Assembly (NCBI GenBank): GCA_947396885.1
Contig: OX377202.1
Location: 77,782,643 to 77,846,642, forward strand
DNA from: Heligmosomoides polygyrus polygyrus
Lineage: Eukaryota > Nematoda > Chromadorea > Rhabditida > Heligmosomidae
Direction: 5' to 3'
Length of the DNA: 64,000 bases
In this document: piece by piece, positions 50,158 through 61,900 of the stretch
How the letters are laid out: the number at the start of each line of letters is the position of its first letter
Numbering within the stretch: position 1 is the stretch's first letter
The notes under the pieces: model-generated
Database searches by the model: none
Told to the model about the DNA's origin: nothing
Seen by the model: the letters and a program-made list of their open reading frames with translations, nothing else
Made by a program: the position numbers and the translations under genes

Positions 50158-53100
50158 GTTTACTCTTCAGGAGTCGGTTAAGGTATCGCTTAAGTTTCCG
50201 TCTCGGTGTCGTGGGGGTGGGTCTTGTTCGGAAAACTCTCAGTCGAAGCAAACTAAATATCGAGTCGCAGGAAACCGACCAAATAGTCCTCCAGAACACT
50301 GCGTCAGACCAAAGGACTGATGGAGGGTTCGTTTACTCTTCAGGAGTCGGTTAAGGTATCGCTTAAGTTTCCGTCTCGTCGGGGTGGGTCTTGTTCGGAA
50401 AACTCTCAGTCGAAGCAAACAAAAACACTAGTCGCAGGAAACCGACCAAATAGTCCTCTAGAACACTGCGTCAGACCAAAGGACTGATGGAGGGTTCGTT
50501 TACTCTTCAGGAGTCGGTTAAGGTATCGCTTAAGTTTCCGTCTCGGTGTCGTGGGGGTGGGTCTTATTCGGAAAACTCTCAGTCGAAGCAAACTAAATAT
50601 CGAGTCGCAGGAAACCAACCAAATAGTCCTCCAGAACACTGCGTCAGACCAAAGGACTGATGGAGTGTTCGTTTACTCTTCAGAAGTCGGTTAAGGTATC
50701 GCTTAAGTTTCCGTCTCGGTGTCGTGGGGGTGGGTCTTATTCGGAAAACTCTCAGTCGAAGCAAACTAAATATCGAGTCGCAGGAAACCAACCAAATAGT
50801 CCTCCAGAACACTGCGTCAGACCAAAGGACTGATGGAGGGTTCGTTTACTCTTCAGGAGTCGGTTAAGGTATCGCTTAAGTTTCCGTCTCGGTGTCGTGG
50901 GGGTGGGTCTTGTTCGGAAATCTCTCAGTCGAAGCAAACTAAATATCGAGTCGCAGGAAACCGACCAAATAGTCCTCTAGAACACTACGTCAGACCAAAG
51001 GACTGATGGAGGGTTCGTTTACTCTTCAGGAGTCGGTTAAGGTATCGCTTAAGTTTCCGTCTCGGTGTCGTGGGGGTGGGTCTTGTTCGGAAAACTCTCA
51101 GTCGAAGCAAACTAAATATCGAGTCGCAGGAAACCAACCAAATAGTCCTCCAGAACACTGCGTCAGACCAAAGGACTGATGGAGTGTTCGTTTACTCTTC
51201 AGGAGTCGGTTAAGGTATCGCTTAAGTTTCCGTCTCGGTGTCGTGGGGGTGGGTCTTGTTCGGAAAACTCTCAGTCGAAGCAAACAAAAACACTAGTCGC
51301 AGGAAACCGACCAAATAGTCCTCTAGAACACTGCGTCAGACCAAAGGACTGATGGAGGGTTCGTTTACTCTTCAGGAGTCGGTTAAGGTATCGCTTAAGT
51401 TTCCGTCTCGTCGGGGTGGGTCTTGTTCGGAAAACTCTCAGTCGAAGCAAACAAAAACACTAGTCGCAGGAAACCGACCAAATAGTCCTCTAGAACACTG
51501 CGTCAGACCAAAGGACTGATGGAGGGTTCGTTTACTCTTCAGGAGTCGGTTAAGGTATCGCTTAAGTTTCCGTCTCGGTGTCGTGGGGGTGGGTCTTGTT
51601 CGGAAAACTCTCAGTCGAAGCAAACTAAATATCGAGTCGCAGGAAACCAACCAAATAGTCCTCCAGAACACTGCGTCAGACCAAAGGACTGATGGAGTGT
51701 TCGTTTACTCTTCAGGAGTCGGTTAAGGTATCGCTTAAGTTTCCGTCTCGGTGTCGTGGGGGTGGGTCTTGTTCGGAAAACTCTCAGTCGAAGCAAACAA
51801 AAACACTAGTCGCAGGAAACCGACCAAATAGTCCTCTAGAACACTGCGTCAGACCAAAGGACTGATGGAGGGTTCATTTACTCTTCAGGAGTCGGTTAAG
51901 GTATCGCTTAAGTTTCCGTCTCGGTGTCGTGGGGGTGGGTCTTGTTCGGAAAACTCTCAGTCGAAGCAAACTAAATATCGAGTCGCAGGAAACCGACCAA
52001 ATAGTCCTCTAGAACACTGCGTCAGACCAAAGGACTGATGGAGTGTTCGTTTACTCTTCAGGAGTCGGTTAAGGTATCGCTTAAGTTTCCGTCTCGGTGT
52101 CGTGGGGGTGGGTCTTGTTCGGAAAACTCTCAGTCGAAGCAAACAAAAACACTAGTCGCAGGAAATCGACCAAATAGTCCTCTAGAACACTGCGTCAGAC
52201 CAAAGGACTGATGGAGGGTTCATTTACTCTTCAGGAGTCGGTTAAGGTATCGCTTAAGTTTCCGTCTCGGTGTCGTGGGGGTGGGTCTTGTTCGGAAAAC
52301 TCTCAGTCGAAGCAAACTAAATATCGAGTCGCAGGAAACCGACCAAATAGTCCTCCAGAACACTGCGTCAGACCAAAGGACTGATGGAGGGTTCGTTTAC
52401 TCTTCAGGAGTCGGTTAAGGTATCGCTTAAGTTTCCGTCTCGGTGTCGTGGGGGTGGGTCTTGTTCGGAAAACTCTCAGTCGAAGCAAACTAAATATCGA
52501 GTCGCAGGAAACCGACCAAATAGTCCTCCAGAACACTGCGTCAGACCAAAGGACTGATGGAGGGTTCGTTTACTCTTCAGGAGTCGGTTAAGGTATCGCT
52601 TAAGTTTCCGTCTCGGTGTCGTGGGGGTGGGTCTTGTTCGGAAAACTCTCAGTCGAAGCAAACAAAAACACTAGTCGCAGGAAATCGACCAAATAGTCCT
52701 CTAGAACACTGCGTCAGACCAAAGGACTGATGGAGGGTTCATTTACTCTTCAGGAGTCGGTTAAGGTATCGCTTAAGTTTCCGTCTCGGTGTCGTGGGGG
52801 TGGGTCTTGTTCGGAAAACTCTCAGTCGAAGCAAACTAAATATCGAGTCGCAGGAAACCGACCAAATAGTCCTCCAGAACACTGCGTCAGACCAAAGGAC
52901 TGATGGAGGGTTCGTTTACTCTTCAGGAGTCGGTTAAGGTATCGCTTAAGTTTCCGTCTCGGTGTCGTGGGGGTGGGTCTTGTTCGGAAAACTCTCAGTC
53001 GAAGCAAACAAAAACACTAGTCGCAGGAAATCGACCAAATAGTCCTCTAGAACACTGCGTCAGACCAAAGGACTGATGGAGGGTTCATTTACTCTTCAGG

Positions 53101-53355
53101 AGTCGGTTAAGGTATCGCTTAAGTTTCCGTCTCGGTGTCGTGGGGGTGGGTCTTGTTCGGAAAACTCTCAGTCGAAGCAAACAAAAACACTAGTCGCAGG
53201 AAACCGACCAAATAGTCCTCTAGAACACTGCGTCAGACCAAAGGACTGATGGAGGGTTCATTTACTCTTCAGGAGTCGGTTAAGGTATCGCTTAAGTTTC
53301 CGTCTCGGTGTCGTGGGGGTGGGTCTTGTTCGGAAAACTCTCAGTCGAAGCAAAC
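50158..53355 (+). repeat. Long-range duplicate, right copy (3,198 bp)
   Basis: Partner of 22229-25426. It contains the last B block and the last ACCAACC monomer of the window (near 51649) and continues into right-flank monomers. Confidence 0.85.
50361..51219 (+). repeat. B block, last copy (5 monomers)
   Basis: Same composition as 22432-23290, followed by a K and a further deletion monomer (site near 51408). No CTTATTCGG, CAGAAGTC or GGAAATCTC monomer occurs to the right of this block. Confidence 0.87.
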
Positions 53356-55812
53356 TAAATATCGAGTCGCAGGAAACCGACCAAATAGTCCTCCAGAACA
53401 CTGCGTCAGACCAAAGGACTGATGGAGGGTTCGTTTACTCTTCAGGAGTCGGTTAAGGTATCGCTTAAGTTTCCGTCTCGGTGTCGTGGGGGTGGGTCTT
53501 GTTCGGAAAACTCTCAGTCGAAGCAAACAAAAACACTAGTCGCAGGAAATCGACCAAATAGTCCTCTAGAACACTGCGTCAGACCAAAGGACTGATGGAG
53601 GGTTCATTTACTCTTCAGGAGTCGGTTAAGGTATCGCTTAAGTTTCCGTCTCGGTGTCGTGGGGGTGGGTCTTGTTCGGAAAACTCTCAGTCGAAGCAAA
53701 CTAAATATCGAGTCGCAGCAAACCGACCAAATAGTCCTCTAGAACACTGCGTCAGACCAAAGGACTGATGGAGGGTTCGTTTACTCTTCAGGAGTCGGTT
53801 AAGGTATCGCTTAAGTTTCCGTCTCGGTGTCGTGGGGGTGGGTCTTGTTCGGAAAACTCTCAGTCGAAGCAAACAAAAACACTAGTCGCAGGAAATCGAC
53901 CAAATAGTCCTCTAGAACACTGCCTCAGACCAAAGGACTGATGGAGGGTTCGTTTACTCTTCAGGAGTCGGTTAAGGTATCGCTTAAGTTTCCGTCTCGG
54001 TGTCGTGGGGGTGGGTCTTGTTCGGAAAACTCTCAGTCGAAGCAAACAAAAACACTAGTCGCAGGAAACCGATCAAATAGTCCTCTAGAACACTGCGTCA
54101 AACCAAGGACTGATGGAGGGTTCGTTTACTCTTCAGGAGTCGGTTAAGGTATCGCTTAAGTTTCCGTCTCGGTGTCGTGGGGGTGGGTCTTGTTCGGAAA
54201 ACTCTCAGTCGAAGCAAACAAAAACACTAGTCGCAGGAAATCGACCAAATAGTCCTCCAGAACACTGCGTCAGACCAAAGGACTGATGGAGTGTTCGTTT
54301 ACTCTTCAGGAGTCGGTTAAGGTATCGCTTAAGTTTCCGTCTCGGTGTCGTGGGGGTGGGTCTTGTTCGGAAAACTCTCAGTCGAAGCAAACTAAATATC
54401 GAGTCGCAGGAAACCGATCAAATAGTCCTCTAGAACACTGCGTCAAACCAAGGACTGATGGAGGGTTTGTTTACTCTTCAGGAGTCGGTTAAGGTATCGC
54501 TTAAGTTTCCGTCTCGGTGTCGTGGGGGTGGGTCTTGTTCGGAAAACTCTCAGTCGAAGCAAACAAAAACACTAGTCGCAGGAAACCGACCAAATAGTCC
54601 TCTAGAACACTGCGTCAGACCAAAGGACTGATGGAGTGTTCGTTTACTCTTCAGGATTCGGTTAAGGTATCGCTTAAGTTTCCGTCTCGGTGTCGTGGGG
54701 GTGGGTCTTGTTCGGAAAACTCTCAGTCGAAGCAAACTAAATATCGAGTCGCAGGAAACCGACCAAATAGTCCTCTAGAACACTGCGTCAGACCAAAGGA
54801 CTGATGGAGTGTTCGTTTACTCTTCAGGAGTCGGTTAAGGTATCGCTTAAGTTTCCGTCTCGGTGTCGTGGGGGTGGGTCTTGTTCGGAAAACTCTCAGT
54901 CGAAGCAAACTAAATATCGAGTCGCAGGAAACCGACCAAATAGTCCTCCAGAACACTGCGTCAGACCAAAGGACTGATGGAGGGTTCGTTTACTCTTCAG
55001 GAGTCGGTTAAGGTATCGCTTAAGTTTCCGTCTCGGTGTCGTGGGGGTGGGTCTTGTTCGGAAAACTCTCAGTCGAAGCAAACAAAAACACTAGTCGCAG
55101 GAAACCGACCAAATAGTCCTCTAGAACACTGCGTCAGACCAAAGGACTGATGGAGGGTTCATTTACTCTTCAGGAGTCGGTTAAGGTATCGCTTAAGTTT
55201 CCGTCTCGGTGTCGTGGGGGTGGGTCTTGTTCGGAAAACTCTCAGTCGAAGCAAACTAAATATCGAGTCGCAGGAAACCGACCAAATAGTCCTCTAGAAC
55301 ACTGCGTCAGACCAAAGGACTGATGGAGTGTTCGTTTACTCTTCAGGAGTCGGTTAAGGTATCGCTTAAGTTTCCGTCTCGGTGTCGTGGGGGTGGGTCT
55401 TGTTCGGAAAACTCTCAGTCGAAGCAAACAAAAACACTAGTCGCAGGAAATCGACCAAATAGTCCTCTAGAACACTGCGTCAGACCAAAGGACTGATGGA
55501 GGGTTCATTTACTCTTCAGGAGTCGGTTAAGGTATCGCTTAAGTTTCCGTCTCGGTGTCGTGGGGGTGGGTCTTGTTCGGAAAACTCTCAGTCGAAGCAA
55601 ACTAAATATCGAGTCGCAGGAAACCGACCAAATAGTCCTCCAGAACACTGCGTCAGACCAAAGGACTGATGGAGGGTTCGTTTACTCTTCAGGAGTCGGT
55701 TAAGGTATCGCTTAAGTTTCCGTCTCGGTGTCGTGGGGGTGGGTCTTGTTCGGAAAACTCTCAGTCGAAGCAAACAAAAACACTAGTCGCAGGAAATCGA
55801 CCAAATAGTCCT
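52340..55812 (+). repeat. Distant copy of the left-flank 15-monomer region (3,473 bp)
   Basis: Matches 2852-6324 at a constant offset of 49,488 bp. I noticed five single-base differences: A at 3088, A at 4691 and T at 5181 in the left copy; C at 53719 and C at 53934 in this copy. All are rare or private changes, so the two stretches were the same recently. The match ends where 55813 has C and 6325 has T. Confidence 0.87.
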
Positions 55813-57612
55813 CCAGAACACTGCGTCAGACCAAAGGACTGATGGAGTGTTCGTTTACTCTTCAGGAGTCGGTTAAGGTATCGCTTAAGTTTCCGTCTCG
55901 GTGTCGTGGGGGTGGGTCTTGTTCGGAAAACTCTCAGTCGAAGCAAACAAAAACACTAGTCGCAGGAAACCGACCAAATAGTCCTCTAGAACACTGCGTC
56001 AGACCAAAGGACTGATGGAGGGTTCATTTACTCTTCAGGAGTCGGTTAAGGTATCGCTTAAGTTTCCGTCTCGGTGTCGTGGGGGTGGGTCTTGTTCGGA
56101 AAACTCTCAGTCGAAGCAAACTAAATATCGAGTCGCAGGAAACCGACCAAATAGTCCTCCAGAACACTGCGTCAGACCAAAGGACTGATGGAGGGTTCGT
56201 TTACTCTTCAGGAGTCGGTTAAGGTATCGCTTAAGTTTCCGTCTCGGTGTCGTGGGGGTGGGTCTTGTTCGGAAAACTCTCAGTCGAAGCAAACTAAATA
56301 TCGAGTCGCAGGAAACCGACCAAATAGTCCTCTAGAACACTGCGTCAGACCAAAGGACTGATGGAGTGTTCGTTTACTCTTCAGGAGTCGGTTAAGGTAT
56401 CGCTTAAGTTTCCGTCTCGGTGTCGTGGGGGTGGGTCTTGTTCGGAAAACTCTCAGTCGAAGCAAACTAAATATCGAGTCGCAGGAAACCGACCAAATAG
56501 TCCTCCAGAACACTGCGTCAGACCAAAGGACTGATGGAGGGTTCGTTTACTCTTCAGGAGTCGGTTAAGGTATCGCTTAAGTTTCCGTCTCGGTGTCGTG
56601 GGGGTGGGTCTTGTTCGGAAAACTCTCAGTCGAAGCAAACAAAAACACTAGTCGCAGGAAACCGACCAAATAGTCCTCTAGAACACTGCGTCAGACCAAA
56701 GGACTGATGGAGGGTTCATTTACTCTTCAGGAGTCGGTTAAGGTATCGCTTAAGTTTCCGTCTCGGTGTCGTGGGGGTGGGTCTTGTTCGGAAAACTCTC
56801 AGTCGAAGCAAACTAAATATCGAGTCGCAGGAAACCGACCAAATAGTCCTCTAGAACACTGCGTCAGACCAAAGGACTGATGGAGTGTTCGTTTACTCTT
56901 CAGGAGTCGGTTAAGGTATCGCTTAAGTTTCCGTCTCGGTGTCGTGGGGGTGGGTCTTGTTCGGAAAACTCTCAGTCGAAGCAAACAAAAACACTAGTCG
57001 CAGGAAATCGACCAAATAGTCCTCTAGAACACTGCGTCAGACCAAAGGACTGATGGAGGGTTCATTTACTCTTCAGGAGTCGGTTAAGGTATCGCTTAAG
57101 TTTCCGTCTCGGTGTCGTGGGGGTGGGTCTTGTTCGGAAAACTCTCAGTCGAAGCAAACTAAATATCGAGTCGCAGGAAACCGACCAAATAGTCCTCCAG
57201 AACACTGCGTCAGACCAAAGGACTGATGGAGGGTTCGTTTACTCTTCAGGAGTCGGTTAAGGTATCGCTTAAGTTTCCGTCTCGGTGTCGTGGGGGTGGG
57301 TCTTGTTCGGAAAACTCTCAGTCGAAGCAAACTAAATATCGAGTCGCAGGAAACCGACCAAATAGTCCTCCAGAACACTGCGTCAGACCAAAGGACTGAT
57401 GGAGGGTTCGTTTACTCTTCAGGAGTCGGTTAAGGTATCGCTTAAGTTTCCGTCTCGGTGTCGTGGGGGTGGGTCTTGTTCGGAAAACTCTCAGTCGAAG
57501 CAAACAAAAACACTAGTCGCAGGAAATCGACCAAATAGTCCTCTAGAACACTGCGTCAGACCAAAGGACTGATGGAGGGTTCATTTACTCTTCAGGAGTC
57601 GGTTAAGGTATC
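55813..57612 (+). repeat. Right-flank Y-K dimer stretch
   Basis: About ten monomers, mostly the alternating Y-K background. From about 56.75 kb it begins a match to 51.9-53.5 kb at an offset of 4,842 bp (28 monomers), so part of the 52-kb region is repeated downstream. Confidence 0.8.
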
Positions 57613-58131
57613 GCTTAAGTTTCCGTCTCGGTGTCGTGGGGGTGGGTCTTGTTCGGAAAACTCTCAGTCGAAGCAAACTAAATATCGAGTCGCAGGAAAC
57701 CGACCAAATAGTCCTCCAGAACACTGCGTCAGACCAAAGGACTGATGGAGGGTTCGTTTACTCTTCAGGAGTCGGTTAAGGTATCGCTTAAGTTTCCGTC
57801 TCGGTGTCGTGGGGGTGGGTCTTGTTCGGAAAACTCTCAGTCGAAGCAAACAAAAACACTAGTCGCAGGAAATCGACCAAATAGTCCTCTAGAACACTGC
57901 GTCAGACCAAAGGACTGATGGAGGGTTCATTTACTCTTCAGGAGTCGGTTAAGGTATCGCTTAAGTTTCCGTCTCGGTGTCGTGGGGGTGGGTCTTGTTC
58001 GGAAAACTCTCAGTCGAAGCAAACAAAAACACTAGTCGCAGGAAACCGACCAAATAGTCCTCTAGAACACTGCGTCAGACCAAAGGACTGATGGAGGGTT
58101 CATTTACTCTTCAGGAGTCGGTTAAGGTATC
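57613..58131 (+). repeat. 519-bp trimer, copy 1
   Basis: Y with CCTCCAGAAC and GGTTCGT; K with ATCGACC and GGTTCAT; K with ACCGACC and GGTTCAT. All three are full-length 173-bp monomers. Confidence 0.87.
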
Positions 58132-58650
58132 GCTTAAGTTTCCGTCTCGGTGTCGTGGGGGTGGGTCTTGTTCGGAAAACTCTCAGTCGAAGCAAACTAA
58201 ATATCGAGTCGCAGGAAACCGACCAAATAGTCCTCCAGAACACTGCGTCAGACCAAAGGACTGATGGAGGGTTCGTTTACTCTTCAGGAGTCGGTTAAGG
58301 TATCGCTTAAGTTTCCGTCTCGGTGTCGTGGGGGTGGGTCTTGTTCGGAAAACTCTCAGTCGAAGCAAACAAAAACACTAGTCGCAGGAAATCGACCAAA
58401 TAGTCCTCTAGAACACTGCGTCAGACCAAAGGACTGATGGAGGGTTCATTTACTCTTCAGGAGTCGGTTAAGGTATCGCTTAAGTTTCCGTCTCGGTGTC
58501 GTGGGGGTGGGTCTTGTTCGGAAAACTCTCAGTCGAAGCAAACAAAAACACTAGTCGCAGGAAACCGACCAAATAGTCCTCTAGAACACTGCGTCAGACC
58601 AAAGGACTGATGGAGGGTTCATTTACTCTTCAGGAGTCGGTTAAGGTATC
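58132..58650 (+). repeat. 519-bp trimer, copy 2
   Basis: Exact second copy. The first two monomers are repeated once more from 58651 before the order changes at 58997. The same trimer order occurs once near 3.28-3.80 kb and near 52.8-53.3 kb. Confidence 0.87.
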
Positions 58651-58996
58651 GCTTAAGTTTCCGTCTCGGTGTCGTGGGGGTGGGTCTTGTTCGGAAAACT
58701 CTCAGTCGAAGCAAACTAAATATCGAGTCGCAGGAAACCGACCAAATAGTCCTCCAGAACACTGCGTCAGACCAAAGGACTGATGGAGGGTTCGTTTACT
58801 CTTCAGGAGTCGGTTAAGGTATCGCTTAAGTTTCCGTCTCGGTGTCGTGGGGGTGGGTCTTGTTCGGAAAACTCTCAGTCGAAGCAAACAAAAACACTAG
58901 TCGCAGGAAATCGACCAAATAGTCCTCTAGAACACTGCGTCAGACCAAAGGACTGATGGAGGGTTCATTTACTCTTCAGGAGTCGGTTAAGGTATC

Positions 58997-61900
58997 GCTT
59001 AAGTTTCCGTCTCGGTGTCGTGGGGGTGGGTCTTGTTCGGAAAACTCTCAGTCGAAGCAAACTAAATATCGAGTCGCAGGAAACCGACCAAATAGTCCTC
59101 TAGAACACTGCGTCAGACCAAAGGACTGATGGAGGGTTCGTTTACTCTTCAGGAGTCGGTTAAGGTATCGCTTAAGTTTCCGTCTCGGTGTCGTGGGGGT
59201 GGGTCTTGTTCGGAAAACTCTCAGTCGAAGCAAACAAAAACACTAGTCGCAGGAAACCGACCAAATAGTCCTCTAGAACACTGCGTCAGACCAAAGGACT
59301 GATGGAGGGTTCATTTACTCTTCAGGAGTCGGTTAAGGTATCGCTTAAGTTTCCGTCTCGGTGTCGTGGGGGTGGGTCTTGTTCGGAAAACTCTCAGTCG
59401 AAGCAAACTAAATATCGAGTCGCAGGAAACCGACCAAATAGTCCTCTAGAACACTGCGTCAGACCAAAGGACTGATGGAGTGTTCGTTTACTCTTCAGGA
59501 GTCGGTTAAGGTATCGCTTAAGTTTCCGTCTCGGTGTCGTGGGGGTGGGTCTTGTTCGGAAAACTCTCAGTCGAAGCAAACAAAAACACTAGTCGCAGGA
59601 AATCGACCAAATAGTCCTCTAGAACACTGCGTCAGACCAAAGGACTGATGGAGGGTTCATTTACTCTTCAGGAGTCGGTTAAGGTATCGCTTAAGTTTCC
59701 GTCTCGGTGTCGTGGGGGTGGGTCTTGTTCGGAAAACTCTCAGTCGAAGCAAACTAAATATCGAGTCGCAGGAAACCGACCAAATAGTCCTCCAGAACAC
59801 TGCGTCAGACCAAAGGACTGATGGAGGGTTCGTTTACTCTTCAGGAGTCGGTTAAGGTATCGCTTAAGTTTCCGTCTCGGTGTCGTGGGGGTGGGTCTTG
59901 TTCGGAAAACTCTCAGTCGAAGCAAACAAAAACACTAGTCGCAGGAAATCGACCAAATAGTCCTCCAGAACACTGCGTCAGACCAAAGGACTGATGGAGT
60001 GTTCGTTTACTCTTCAGGAGTCGGTTAAGGTATCGCTTAAGTTTCCGTCTCGGTGTCGTGGGGGTGGGTCTTGTTCGGAAAACTCTCAGTCGAAGCAAAC
60101 TAAATATCGAGTCGCAGGAAACCGACCAAATAGTCCTCCAGAACACTGCGTCAGACCAAGGACTGATGGAGGGTTTGTTTACTCTTCAGGAGTCGGTTAA
60201 GGTATCGCTTAAGTTTCCGTCTCGGTGTCGTGGGGGTGGGTCTTGTTCGGAAAACTCTCAGTCGAAGCAAACAAAAACACTAGTCGCAGGAAACCGATCA
60301 AATAGTCCTCTAGAACACTGCGTCAAACCAAGGACTGATGGAGGGTTTGTTTACTCTTCAGGAGTCGGTTAAGGTATCGCTTAAGTTTCCGTCTCGGTGT
60401 CGTGGGGGTGGGTCTTGTTCGGAAAACTCTCAGTCGAAGCAAACTAAATATCGAGTCGCAGGAAACCGACCAAATAGTCCTCCAGAACACTGCGTCAGAC
60501 CAAAGAACTGATGGAGGGTTCATTTACTCTTCAGGAGTCGGTTAAGGTATCGCTTAAGTTTCCGTCTCGGTGTCGTGGGGGTGGGTCTTGTTCGGAAAAC
60601 TCTCAGTCGAAGCAAACAAAAACACTAGTCGCAGGAAATCGACCAAATAGTCCTCTAGAACACTGCGTCAGACCAAAGGACTGATGGAGGGTTCATTTAC
60701 TCTTCAGGAGTCGGTTAAGGTATCGCTTAAGTTTCCGTCTCGGTGTCGTGGGGGTGGGTCTTGTTCGGAAAACTCTCAGTCGAAGCAAACAAAAACACTA
60801 GTCGCAGGAAACCGATCAAATAGTCCTCTAAAACACTGCGTCAAACCAAGGACTGATGGAGGGTTTGTTTACTCTTCAGGAGTCGGTTAAGGTATCGCTT
60901 AAGTTTCCGTCTCGGTGTCGTGGGGGTGGGTCTTGTTCGGAAAACTCTCAGTCGAAGCAAACTAAATATCGAGTCGCAGGAAACCGACCAAATAGTCCTC
61001 CAGAACACTGCGTCAGACCAAAGGACTGATGGAGGGTTCGTTTACTCTTCAGGAGTCGGTTAAGGTATCGCTTAAGTTTCCGTCTCGGTGTCGTGGGGGT
61101 GGGTCTTGTTCGGAAAACTCTCAGTCGAAGCAAACAAAAACACTAGTCGCAGGAAATCGACCAAATAGTCCTCTAGAACACTGCGTCAGACCAAAGGACT
61201 GATGGAGGGTTCATTTACTCTTCAGGAGTCGGTTAAGGTATCGCTTAAGTTTCCGTCTCGGTGTCGTGGGGGTGGGTCTTGTTCGGAAAACTCTCAGTCG
61301 AAGCAAACAAAAACACTAGTCGCAGGAAATCGACCAAATAGTCCTCTAGAACACTGCGTCAGACCAAAGGACTGATGGAGGGTTCATTTACTCTTCAGGA
61401 GTCGGTTAAGGTATCGCTTAAGTTTCCGTCTCGGTGTCGTGGGGGTGGGTCTTGTTCGGAAAACTCTCAGTCGAAGCAAACTAAATATCGAGTCGCAGGA
61501 AACCGACCAAATAGTCCTCCAGAACACTGCGTCAGACCAAAGGACTGATGGAGGGTTCGTTTACTCTTCAGGAGTCGGTTAAGGTATCGCTTAAGTTTCC
61601 GTCTCGGTGTCGTGGGGGTGGGTCTTGTTCGGAAAACTCTCAGTCGAAGCAAACTAAATATCGAGTCGCAGGAAACCGACCAAATAGTCCTCCAGAACAC
61701 TGCGTCAGACCAAAGGACTGATGGAGGGTTCGTTTACTCTTCAGGAGTCGGTTAAGGTATCGCTTAAGTTTCCGTCTCGGTGTCGTGGGGGTGGGTCTTG
61801 TTCGGAAAACTCTCAGTCGAAGCAAACAAAAACACTAGTCGCAGGAAATCGACCAAATAGTCCTCTAGAACACTGCGTCAGACCAAAGGACTGATGGAGG

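Noticed and set aside
60058..60372. 104-codon open frame on the plus strand, longest in the window
   Set aside because: It exists only because the chimeric 172-bp monomer at 60035 removes a frame shift between two monomers. Its content is satellite sequence.
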